From positions 415,833 to 479,832 of the forward strand of contig NZ_NOLJ01000004.1 in NCBI RefSeq assembly GCF_002246015.1: a DNA stretch of 64,000 bases, written 5' to 3'. This DNA comes from Nostoc sp. 'Peltigera membranacea cyanobiont' 210A (GTDB lineage: Bacteria; Cyanobacteriota; Cyanobacteriia; Cyanobacteriales; Nostocaceae). The position numbers and the translations under genes are program-made. Positions 36,183-44,434 of the stretch are shown piece by piece. Below the pieces are notes generated by a model. That model had not been told where the DNA came from. It ran no database searches and was given only the letters and a program-made list of their open reading frames with translations. How positions within the stretch are numbered: position 1 is the first letter of the stretch; every line of letters starts with the position of its first letter.

Positions 36183-36286
36183 CTAGTACCGCAAGGCGGA
36201 ATTAAAAATTAAAAATTAAAAATGAATAGAGCCTAAGCGTCTCATTGATTTGGAATGTGTGCTTTATTTACGCCGTGTTGTAATAG
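36183..36286. mobile_element. 104-bp MITE-like element, copy 2
   Basis: Same length and layout as 26769-26872: CTAGTACCGCAAGGCGGAA at the left, CGCCGTGTTGTAATAG at the right, with the AATTAAAA run and CATTGATTTGGAATG inside. About ten substitutions separate the copies. Confidence 0.7.
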
Positions 36287-36460
36287 TTACTTAAAGACGA
36301 ATAAATACTTATGGAAGATGTCGGAATTATTGACGGGAATGTTAAAGAATGCGGATGAATAAAATTTCTAATTTTTGAATTGACTCAATCGCTTTCTGAT
36401 GGTCTTTGTGCTTGTCCTGTTTCTAAAAGGATGAAGTTAGTTGTTGACAGTTGAAAAATC

Positions 36461-37777
36461 TCACTGGAGTTGTTTGAATTTATTATTTGCCGATAGCAAT
36501 AACTCTTGAGCTTTTAAATAAACAGTTGTACCTTTTTCTACCTTTTCTAATTGGTTAATAATGCTGTGTAACTGACTAATTACACGATTTCGATCCAAAT
36601 TTTTGGGGTCAGTGGGAATTGAAGCCATTAAGCTTTCTATTTCTTGTTGTACTGTTGCCAAAGCCTGTACAGAATCTACCTCAGCTTGTCGTCTTACTTT
36701 GACTTGACCCAAATTAGTCTCATAAGTTGCTAATAACTTTTGTGCTTCTGCATAGCCTACCAAATCTTCAGAAGAAATCTGTTTTAACCGATTAATCGCT
36801 TCTGACCATAAATTTTCTATTTGTTCCCATTGGGTGACTGTGTGTGGTGGATTTTGACCAGCTTTAGCAGCTTGCCAAGAAAATTGCTGCGCTGCGGTAA
36901 TTAAAGCACTGACGCGTTCATTTCCCGCTGCTAATCCCACAACTTCTTTAAAATCACGCTTGTAGGCATCTAGTTGATTTTGAGCAGTTCTTCCGGCTAA
37001 GGTTTGTCCGGGAATTTCTTCTAACTTATCCAGTGCTGAACGCCAAGCTGCGATCGCCGACTTTTTATCGGTTACTGTTGTAGCAATTTGATACTGCTGT
37101 TTTGCGTTCAATAATGCTTGACTATTATCAGTGAGCAAGGTTTGAGCGTTTTTTTCCTGAAAAACCTTGGCTTCTAGTTGTCCTACTTGACGACGCGCTG
37201 CATTCAGACCGTAAACGCTAAACCGCCAGTCGTACCACCAATATTTGTATTCCGGCCAATCGTTAACTAACCCAATTGGCAAGTTATCCAAATGTGTTTT
37301 TGTATGTTGCAGTTGCTGTTCACCCAACGCCAAATCTGCCGCACTAGTGGGTTTTTCAATCAAGTATTCAGCTTGCTCAATTGATGCCAACGCCTTCCCA
37401 TAGTGCTGTTCCATGCTTATGTAACTGGGTAGCAATAATAAAGGCGCATTTTGCACCACAGTCCGGCGAATTATTGGGTAAGGCAGATTCGCCAGCCAAA
37501 CCACACCTGCGGGAATACCGATAAGTATTGCTATCCATATCAACTTAGTACCTATACCTCGGTTGGCTTTGCTAGGTCTTTTTTGATGGGATATACTGCT
37601 AACCTGCCCCTGCGCTGCTATTTCCTGTTCTAATTCAGCTAGAGTTTTTGGTTGTGATGGTTTTGCTGGTTGCTTCAGTCCTATAGGTTGTTGGCTGATT
37701 ACAGATGGATTTATCCCAGAAACATTTTGAGAGTTATTACGGGAAAATTTTTTAGTAATTTTGTGTAAAAAGGTCAT
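36461..37777 (-). CDS. Membrane-anchored coiled-coil protein, unknown function (438 aa)
   Basis: I recognise no named family. The N-terminal ~85 residues are cytosolic, basic and Pro-rich (QPAKPSQPKTLAELEQEI). One transmembrane helix (LIWIAILIGIPAGVVWLANL) is at about 93-112, followed by a long helical region with repeated ~60-residue segments (TVTDKKSAIAAWRSALDKLEEI, TVTQWEQIENLWSEAINRL, ISQLHSIINQLEKVEKG). The N-in topology would place the helices outside the cytosol. It stands alone, flanked by repeat-rich spacers. Confidence 0.75.
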   Translation of the reverse strand: MTFLHKITKKFSRNNSQNVSGINPSVISQQPIGLKQPAKPSQPKTLAELEQEIAAQGQVSSISHQKRPSKANRGIGTKLIWIAILIGIPAGVVWLANLPYPIIRRTVVQNAPLLLLPSYISMEQHYGKALASIEQAEYLIEKPTSAADLALGEQQLQHTKTHLDNLPIGLVNDWPEYKYWWYDWRFSVYGLNAARRQVGQLEAKVFQEKNAQTLLTDNSQALLNAKQQYQIATTVTDKKSAIAAWRSALDKLEEIPGQTLAGRTAQNQLDAYKRDFKEVVGLAAGNERVSALITAAQQFSWQAAKAGQNPPHTVTQWEQIENLWSEAINRLKQISSEDLVGYAEAQKLLATYETNLGQVKVRRQAEVDSVQALATVQQEIESLMASIPTDPKNLDRNRVISQLHSIINQLEKVEKGTTVYLKAQELLLSANNKFKQLQ

Positions 37778-37903
37778 ATATAGATTCAGTGCTTAGTTTA
37801 GTATTCCCCAACTAAGCTCGAAATAAAGACAAGACGTGGTTTTTTACAAAAGCTCCAAGGGTGCGATCGCTATTTTATAGTATTTTTGTACTATAGAATA
37901 GGG

Positions 37904-37993
37904 GTATCCACAGGTCATATTGATGTGCAGGTTAAGGCAGAAATGGTAGACGTTGTGGCGCGATTGAGTCCGGTGTTTACGTTTAAGGCGTAG
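37904..37993 (+). pseudogene. Possible 3' end of a lost gene
   Basis: The plus-strand frame VSTGHIDVQVKAEMVDVVA, then RLSPVFTFKA and TAG looks like a real protein C-terminus by composition, but no upstream coding part remains. Family unknown. Confidence 0.3.
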
Positions 37994-38002
37994 CTGCCAA
38001 AT

Positions 38003-38028
38003 AAAAAGCCCCTGGTCAACGCCAGGGG
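38003..38028 (-). terminator. Hairpin terminator
   Basis: On the minus strand CCCCTGG, CGTTGA, CCAGGGG is followed by CTTTTTATTT. It could end a transcript coming from the 101-aa gene at 38276-38581; on the plus strand it directly follows the gene fragment but lacks a good T-run. Confidence 0.6.
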
Positions 38029-38275
38029 TATCCATCTTTATTCCCTCATTTAGAATGGCATCTGTGAAGCTATAGTAAATCCGTATTAATGCGATAAACG
38101 CATATTACTGATGATTATTTTGCAATTAGCTAGATAGGAAGTTACTCAGTGGCATGGATGAGAGCGATGTCTACGATGGTCACTGAGCGGCTGGTGAGCG
38201 GAGTCGAACCATGCCGTTCGCGCAGCGTCTCGTAGAGAAGTGCGGGCTGCGCCTACGCTTTTTTGCAATCTCCAT

Positions 38276-38581
38276 TCAAAACATGGGATTGTGTTCATTA
38301 TCCCAACACTTGCGATCGCTCCAATTTCTGCCAGTATGTTCGCATTCAGATGCATTATCTATCCAAGGAATCGATGTAGAGTGGTACGAGTTTCCAATGG
38401 AAGCAAATAAGCTAGCACTGAATAAGGGTAATAATAAGGATAAAATTATTAATGTACAAATCGGTAGAGTGATTAAATATCCAGTAAGCAGTAGAATGTT
38501 GCTATGAGTCAAAATAAATGTACCTATTTTCTTGTTTTTTTGACGAGTTTTTAAGCTAGTTCTTGAATTCGATAAATGCAT
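38276..38581 (-). CDS. Small membrane protein with Cys/Trp-rich tail (101 aa), hypothetical
   Basis: A basic N-terminus, one long hydrophobic helix (LLLTGYLITLPICTLIILSLLLPLF, residues ~31-55), then an extracytoplasmic tail WIDNASECEHTGRNWSDRKCW ending DNEHNPMF. The Cys-Glu-His-Thr-Gly-Arg...Cys-Trp pattern looks like a structured short ectodomain. No family recognised. Composition and a downstream terminator support a real gene. Confidence 0.5.
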   Translation of the reverse strand: MHLSNSRTSLKTRQKNKKIGTFILTHSNILLLTGYLITLPICTLIILSLLLPLFSASLFASIGNSYHSTSIPWIDNASECEHTGRNWSDRKCWDNEHNPMF

Positions 38582-39085
38582 AATGCAACCCTATTAATAC
38601 CAGTTTATATAACAATCAAATTTAATTTTTAAAAGCCAAGCTAACTAAGAGCAAGCCCGATTTGGTTTAGCTCTCAGTCTATTTAGCAAAAATCAAATAT
38701 GAGTCTTATATAAGTATGGATTTTTACGTAAGAACATTATTCAGGCTATACACTCTGATGTCAAAGGTATAAGTAATGACTTATTAGAAATTTTAATCTT
38801 TGGGCGCAAAAAAATATTTTACATGAAAATATCTTGAAGTTTTGGCACTCGCTTTTGTGTAAATACTGACAAATTTCACTCACAGCCTTCTTTCGCAGAT
38901 ACAGCAAAAATACTGATATATTGCTGGATATTTATATATAGCAGTTTTCAAGTTGGTGAGGTACATAAGCTAAGTCTATTACCCAGACAGAAAGAGTGTT
39001 TTACTTATGAATTCTGCTGTATCTGTATCTGATACCAAAATTTGGTGTAATCCTGGCAGAATAGAAGTAGCACTAATTCTTTTTT
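38582..39085. other. AT-rich spacer
   Basis: About 500 bp with no repeats, RNA or ORF that I can support. Confidence 0.5.
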
Positions 39086-40333
39086 ATGCCTAGAGACGAT
39101 AAATCTGAAACTTCACAAAAGAGTGCATCTGCGATCGTTGGTTATGAAGATTTTTTAACTGAACTAAAAACACGAATTTCTAGCGCTCAGTTACGGGCCG
39201 CAGTTGCAGTCAATAAAGAATTACTATTACTCTACTGGCAAATTGGGCGAGATATTCTGAATCGCCAACAGCAGCAGGGTTGGGGCGCAAAAGTTATCAA
39301 TCGTCTGGCGGCTGACTTGCAGAAAGCTTTTCCAGAAATGAAAGGCTTTTCGCTTCGCAACCTCAAGTATATGCGGGCATTTGCCGAAGCTTATCCAGAT
39401 GAGCAATTAGTGCAGCAAGCTGCTGCACTAATTCCTTGGTTTCATAACTGCGTCCTTTTGGATAAAGTCAAGGATAGTAGTGAACGAGAATGGTACATAC
39501 AGCAAACTATTCAGCATGGATGGAGTCGGAATATTTTAGTTCACCAGATAGAAAGCAAGTTGTATCACCGTCAGGGTAAAGCAACCACCAACTTTAACCA
39601 CACTTTACCTCAAGCACAATCAGAATTAGCACAGCAATTGTTAAAAGACCCCTACACTTTTGATTTTCTCAATTTAGGGGAAGATTTTCTGGAACGTGAT
39701 TTGGAACGTGCTTTAATCAATCACATCCGCGATTTTTTACTAGAGTTAGGGGTTGGTTTTGGTTATTTAGGTAGTCAATACCATCTTGAAGTTGGTGGTG
39801 AAGACTTTTATATTGATTTGTTATTTTACCACGCACGTTTACACTGCTATATAGTGATTGACCTAAAAATTGAAGAGTTCAAACCAGAGTATTCCGGTAA
39901 GATGAATTTCTATGTTAGTGCGGTGGATGATTTATTGAGGCAACCAGACGATCAGCCTACAATTGGAATGATTTTGTGCAAAAGCAAAAATAAGGTAATT
40001 GCTGAATATTCTCTCCGCGATATGCATAAGCCGATTGGTGTTTCCGTGTATCAGCTAAAAAATACTTTACCGGAAGCGTTGCAAGGAAATTTGCCAACGA
40101 TTGAGCAGTTAGAAGCTGAGTTGGAAACAGTGTCAATTATTGAGAAAATTAATGGACTAAGTGGTTCAGAAGGAAAAATGGAAGTAACCCATTATCCATT
40201 AGATGAAGCATATAAAAGGCTTAGACTACAGACAAAAAGAATTGAGTTCACACCAGAAGAAATAGGAAACGAAGTTGCAAAGATTCGGAGCGAAATAAAT
40301 GCTAATACAACTAAAGATTCTGATTTAATTTAG
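39086..40333 (+). CDS. PDDEXK nuclease, YhcG/DUF1016 family
   Basis: A 415-aa protein. The N-terminal DUF1016 helical domain (VAVNKELLLLYWQIGRDI, GWGAKVINRLAADL, FPEMKGFSLRNLKYMRAF) leads to the nuclease domain (FLNLGEDFLERDLERAL, FGYLGSQYHLEVGGEDFYIDLLFYH, YIVIDLKIEEFKPEYSGKMNFY), where Glu/Asp and Asp-Leu-Lys form the PD-(D/E)xK core. Such proteins are stand-alone nucleases often found in mobile or restriction-linked islands; the target here is unknown. The last ~70 residues (SGSEGKMEVTHYPLDEAYKRL) extend past the usual end. Confidence 0.9.
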   Translation: MPRDDKSETSQKSASAIVGYEDFLTELKTRISSAQLRAAVAVNKELLLLYWQIGRDILNRQQQQGWGAKVINRLAADLQKAFPEMKGFSLRNLKYMRAFAEAYPDEQLVQQAAALIPWFHNCVLLDKVKDSSEREWYIQQTIQHGWSRNILVHQIESKLYHRQGKATTNFNHTLPQAQSELAQQLLKDPYTFDFLNLGEDFLERDLERALINHIRDFLLELGVGFGYLGSQYHLEVGGEDFYIDLLFYHARLHCYIVIDLKIEEFKPEYSGKMNFYVSAVDDLLRQPDDQPTIGMILCKSKNKVIAEYSLRDMHKPIGVSVYQLKNTLPEALQGNLPTIEQLEAELETVSIIEKINGLSGSEGKMEVTHYPLDEAYKRLRLQTKRIEFTPEEIGNEVAKIRSEINANTTKDSDLI

Positions 40334-40446
40334 AGTGTATTCCGATGCAGAGAAAAATATCTTCAATCTGCTGTCAGCGCGAGACGCAAAGAAGCAGAGA
40401 GTATTTGATAACTTCTCTGTATCCCTGCGTCTTCCATAAACAACTA

Positions 40447-40779
40447 CTACCAAATTCGATTTCCATTCTCATCAAGTCGTGCCTGCCGAATTACGTCAGA
40501 GATTTCTTCAGCATCTTTAACGTGATGGAGTGCCTTTTTTTCGCCGTTGGGTTCATCCACAACGAAGTAAGTCGGGACTGTGATTGTGTCGCCTGTAATA
40601 TCTGGTACATGATCAACAGCTGCCTGTTTAGCCTTCTCTTCAACTGATTGAGGCTTATCAGAAATTCTATCTCCCGGATTCGCGGTTAGGTTTCTTTCGT
40701 TCACATCTGGCTTTTCACGAGAATCCCGATCTTCGCTTACTGGTTGATTAATTTGATTTTCTTGATTTTTATCACTCAT
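40447..40779 (-). CDS. Hydrophilic, partly disordered protein (110 aa), hypothetical
   Basis: Starting at MSDKNQENQINQP, the first ~60 residues are charged and low in hydrophobics, then DTITVPTYFVVDEPNGEKKALHHV and AEEISDVIRQARLDENGNRIW suggest a small folded C-terminal domain. A longer frame reaching 40902 would add residues unlike the rest. No family recognised; downstream plus-strand nuclease gene is convergent. Confidence 0.6.
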   Translation of the reverse strand: MSDKNQENQINQPVSEDRDSREKPDVNERNLTANPGDRISDKPQSVEEKAKQAAVDHVPDITGDTITVPTYFVVDEPNGEKKALHHVKDAEEISDVIRQARLDENGNRIW

Positions 40780-41106
40780 GGCGCTTTCAGTTATTAAAAT
40801 ATGGAACTCGACTAACAACAGCTTAAAAAATCCAAGGCATAAAGAGTTCTTTCTCTGGGGAGAGTTTGAGAATATATTTTGAAGAGATTTTGTCAGGAAC
40901 ATATCTTAGGTTATAGCCTAGCTCTGAGGTTTATAAATAACCTCATACTCCAGAAATAAATAATAATTAAAAATTACAGTTTAGGCAGAACTATTAAAAA
41001 AGCCAATTTTATGAAAACCAACCCACAGTAAACACAAATGTACATTAATCCTAATGCGATCGCACCGTAGTATATTAGTAGACCTTTGTAAGTAAATCGA
41101 ATCATC

Positions 41107-41673
41107 ATGGAACATTCTTCTACTAATGGCAAAATTCCAGCGAGCATAAAAACGCGTCGGGATTTTTTAACCTATATGCTAGGTACTACAGTTGCATCAG
41201 TAGCTATCGGATATCTATTTCCCAAAGTCAGCCAAAGTCGTGAGATAGACCTAGAAACCCTTTGCTCGCTTTATCCAAAGAATTCACGCTGTCAAAATTA
41301 TCTTCCAGGATCGGCTGCACTGGCTGAAGACGGCAAGCAAATTGAAGCTAATGCACTATTAGCAAACACAAAACCAGGAATTCCGATTCTCGTAAAAGGC
41401 TTGCCAGATCGTAGCGTTGATTATCTGATTATTCAAGACGGGCCACAGATTGCTGAGTACGCTATCAGTCCAATCTGCACCCATTTAGGATGTACAGTCA
41501 AGTGGGATCTTGAGAAAAATCACTTTATTTGTCCTTGTCATGGATCTCAATATGATTCGCAGGGTCGAGTTGTTCGTGGCCCAGCTAAACGTCCTCTACC
41601 ACTAATCACCGTAGTAGTCAAGCAAAACCAAATTCGTTTAGTCGATCGCAAACCTGCTGTAGATCCTCGTTAA
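41107..41673 (+). CDS. petC: Rieske iron-sulfur protein of cytochrome b6f type
   Basis: A 188-aa protein. A twin-arginine-like membrane anchor ([23 protein letters not shown]) precedes the Rieske fold with CTHLGCTV and CPCHGSQYD, the [2Fe-2S] ligand boxes with the disulfide cysteines. It passes electrons from plastoquinol to cytochrome f or plastocyanin. The atypical insert after the anchor ([20 protein letters not shown], with two extra cysteines) and lack of petA next to it suggest one of the minor PetC isoforms of Nostocales rather than the main subunit. Confidence 0.85.
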   Translation: MEHSSTNGKIPASIKTRRDFLTYMLGTTVASVAIGYLFPKVSQSREIDLETLCSLYPKNSRCQNYLPGSAALAEDGKQIEANALLANTKPGIPILVKGLPDRSVDYLIIQDGPQIAEYAISPICTHLGCTVKWDLEKNHFICPCHGSQYDSQGRVVRGPAKRPLPLITVVVKQNQIRLVDRKPAVDPR

Positions 41674-41811
41674 CCTACCATTAACAAATCAAATTTAACA
41701 ATGCCACCATACTTTTTCAGCAAATTTATAAATTATAAAAGACTAACAAAAATTACTGCATGATTTAAATTTGTCGGGTAAGCTGACAACAGCAGTTTCA
41801 TTCTCAAACCA

Positions 41812-42597
41812 ATGACCACAAGTAGTCCCAAAATTTTAGCTCTGGACTTTGATGGAGTGATTTGCGACGGATTAATTGAGTATTTTGAGGTAGCATGGCG
41901 TACCTACTGTGAAATTTGGTCTTCTGCTAACGACACACCGCCAGATGATTTAGCTTTGAGATTCTATCGCCTAAGACCTGTTATTGAAACAGGTTGGGAA
42001 ATGCCCATTTTAATTAAAGCCTTGATAGATGGAATTCCTGATGAAAAGATTCTGCATGAATGGGTAAGTATTGCTCCACAAATTTTGTTAAATGACAAGC
42101 TACAAGCAAGAGAAATAGGTGCGAAACTAGATAACCAGCGAGATGAATGGATTACCACAGATTTAGGTGGTTGGCTGAGTCTGCATAAATTTTATCCGGG
42201 TGTAGTAGAAAAAATCAAATTAACTGTTGACAGTGGAGTTAAGCTATACATTGTGACAACTAAAGAAGGGCGTTTTGTGCAGCAGTTGTTGCAACAAGAA
42301 GGGGTGAATTTACCACCAGAAGCAATTATTGGTAAAGAAGTCAAGCGTCCCAAATATGAGATTTTGCGAGAATTAATCCAGTCAGCAGAAGACAAGCCAG
42401 TTAGTCTCTGGTTTGTAGAAGATAGACTCAAGGCATTACAGTTAGTCCAACAGCAAGCAGACCTTGAGGATGTGAAACTTTTCCTGGCAGACTGGGGCTA
42501 TAATACCCAAGCCGAAAGGGAAACTGCCCAAAATGATCCGCGAATTCAGTTGTTATCACTTTCTCAGTTTGCCAAAGATTTCTCAGCTTGGCTTTAA
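41812..42597 (+). CDS. HAD-superfamily hydrolase
   Basis: A 261-aa protein. Motif I is LALDFDGVICDG (nucleophile Asp14 region), followed by a helical cap, VKLYIVTTKEGRF (motif II Thr), a Lys region (IIGKEVKRPKYEIL) and LWFVEDRLKAL (motif IV acidic). Likely a small-molecule phosphatase; substrate not determinable. Confidence 0.85.
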   Translation: MTTSSPKILALDFDGVICDGLIEYFEVAWRTYCEIWSSANDTPPDDLALRFYRLRPVIETGWEMPILIKALIDGIPDEKILHEWVSIAPQILLNDKLQAREIGAKLDNQRDEWITTDLGGWLSLHKFYPGVVEKIKLTVDSGVKLYIVTTKEGRFVQQLLQQEGVNLPPEAIIGKEVKRPKYEILRELIQSAEDKPVSLWFVEDRLKALQLVQQQADLEDVKLFLADWGYNTQAERETAQNDPRIQLLSLSQFAKDFSAWL

Positions 42598-42769
42598 TAT
42601 ATTAAATATCTAGCGAAAAAGAGATGTAGCACTGCTACGTCTCTACAAAGATTCTGAATAATACATATTTCATTTCTGGACGTATTTATATAAATCAAAC
42701 TATGTGTTTTATAAATTTAGGTGAAATAATAACTTACAAGTATTCACTCCTCACTTCGCACTTACTTTT

Positions 42770-43948
42770 ATGCTTGACCTAACAAAACTGGCGCGACAAA
42801 TGCAGGGTTTAAGCCAGCATCTTACCTTAGAAGCTGCTGCCAGCCGTCAGCGTTTAGAACTGGCACAACAACATTTAAAAAATGCTTACGAGTCTCAACA
42901 AGATTTAATCGATCGCCAGGAAAAATGGCGCGATCGCATTCTCTTTGCTAATGCTACCCCAATTGAACCGCTAGAAACCTGCATCGATATTTCAGTTCCC
43001 CCAAAAATTCATACTGTCATCGCTACCGATGGTTCCCAAATTGCCCCCAACCATCATGAAATTGCTTACTGTTATCTGCTAAATATTGGCAGAGTCGTCT
43101 TGCACTACGGACAAAATCGCCATCCGCTACTCGATAGTTTACCAGAGGTATTTTACCGCCCAGAAGATTTATATATGTCTCGGCAGTGGGGAATTAGAAC
43201 TGAGGAATGGATGAGTTTTCGACGCACTGCTTCAGAAACAACTGTGTTAGCAGAACTGGCGTGTGATGCAGCGCAAAAGGAAACGCCAGCGCTAGCGATG
43301 GTAGATGGTTCGCTAATTTACTGGTTTTTAGAACAATTGCCGATGGATGCACGCGATCGCATTTTACCCCCCATCCTAGAAGCTTGGCAGCAGATGCGTG
43401 ATGCTCGAATTCCTTTAATGGGCTATCTTAGCGCCTCTCGCAGCATCGAAACAATGAACTTTTTACGGTTATTAGCTTGTCCCCATCCAGCGCCAGACTG
43501 TAAAAGTCATTGCCCAAATCAGCTAGAAAAAGTACCTTGTAAAATTTTTGAACAGTTGCGAGATACTTCTGTTTGGGCAACTCGACTCAAACCAGGACAA
43601 CGCAGTACCTTATGGCGCAGTAATTCTCCTATTCTCGAACTTTATGGCGATCAAACAATTTACTTTTGCTACGTCCACGTTGGCACCGAAATCGCCCGAA
43701 TCGAAGTTCCGGCATGGGTAGCGGAGAATGCAATCATGTTAGACCAAGCATTGGGACTGATGTTAGCACAAGTTCAAAAAGGGTATGGTTATCCTGTAGC
43801 GATCGCTGAAGCCCATAATCAAGCAGTGGTAAAAGGTGGCGATCGGGCGCGTTTCTTTGCCCTTCTCGAACAACAAATGATTAAAGCTGGTTTGAAAAAT
43901 GTGGGAACTTCCTACAAAGAAGCCAGAAAGCGCGGGAGTATTGCTTAA
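42770..43948 (+). CDS. NurA-domain DNA nuclease
   Basis: A 392-aa protein with the NurA domain: IATDGSQIAPNHHE (Asp87 begins the metal site), MVDGSLIYWFLE, and the C-terminal YPVAIAEAHNQAVVKGGDR. NurA nucleases act with HerA helicases in end resection in archaea and some bacteria; no HerA gene is here, but a DEAD/DEAH helicase is 4 kb away without operon linkage. A conserved Cys cluster (CPHPAPDCKSHC, then CKIF) may bind zinc. Confidence 0.85.
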   Translation: MLDLTKLARQMQGLSQHLTLEAAASRQRLELAQQHLKNAYESQQDLIDRQEKWRDRILFANATPIEPLETCIDISVPPKIHTVIATDGSQIAPNHHEIAYCYLLNIGRVVLHYGQNRHPLLDSLPEVFYRPEDLYMSRQWGIRTEEWMSFRRTASETTVLAELACDAAQKETPALAMVDGSLIYWFLEQLPMDARDRILPPILEAWQQMRDARIPLMGYLSASRSIETMNFLRLLACPHPAPDCKSHCPNQLEKVPCKIFEQLRDTSVWATRLKPGQRSTLWRSNSPILELYGDQTIYFCYVHVGTEIARIEVPAWVAENAIMLDQALGLMLAQVQKGYGYPVAIAEAHNQAVVKGGDRARFFALLEQQMIKAGLKNVGTSYKEARKRGSIA

Positions 43949-44434
43949 AATAATTTGTAATGAAGTTCCTATGGACGCTCGAGTACTCGCTACCGCTTCG
44001 CTAACGCGAACGCTATGCTAACGTAATTCGTAATTCAATTCTTAACTACGAATTACGCTTTGTGATACTAATACCTTAGCTACTTAAGGACAATTACAGA
44101 TAAAAATTCTGATTAATTAAGTTTGCGTAACACTTCTTATCTTAATTTTTAAATATAAATGTTTACTTTACAGCTTTTTAGGGAAACCTTTATTTAGTAG
44201 AGAATTAACTCAATAGCTAGCTAGTTTACTCAGTAGAAACTACTAGATACTTATTGGCTCTACATCAATTTAATTACGTTTTTCTTGGTAAGCTTAACAG
44301 TCTTGGTTAGAACTGACATTAGGTGAGTCTCTAGGTTGATATATTACATTAAAATGGTAATTCAACTTCAATAAAAAAACGTATTAACTTATTTATTTAA
44401 CCTTTATCAAAAAAGATTCATACCTAAAAAGCTG
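43949..44434. other. AT-rich spacer with repeats and a hairpin
   Basis: Near 43985-44015 lie dispersed GC-rich repeats (CGCTACCGCTTCGC, ACGCGAACGC). The hairpin GTAATTCGTA (44022-44031) to TACGAATTAC (44047-44056) may terminate the nuclease gene. The remaining ~380 bp upstream of the histidine kinase show nothing clear. Confidence 0.5.

Larger units (their letters stand above)
37778..38275. other. Spacer with a gene fragment, hairpin and dispersed repeats
   Basis: About 500 bp: a coding-like fragment at 37904-37993, a hairpin at 38009-38028 and GC-rich dispersed repeats at 38150-38262 (GCGATGTCTACGATGG, CGCAGCGTCTCGTAGAG, GCTGCGCCTACGC). No intact gene seen. Confidence 0.5.

Noticed and set aside
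37844..38035. 63-codon minus-strand frame over the hairpin region
   Set aside because: Crosses the terminator hairpin and the opposite-strand fragment, which looks more protein-like.
38185..38215. GAGTCGAACC stretch resembling a tRNA T-arm
   Set aside because: No acceptor, D-arm or anticodon arm around it; it belongs to a dispersed Nostoc repeat.
40345..40647. 100-codon plus-strand frame after the YhcG nuclease
   Set aside because: Antisense to the better-supported 110-aa gene and begins in a dispersed repeat.
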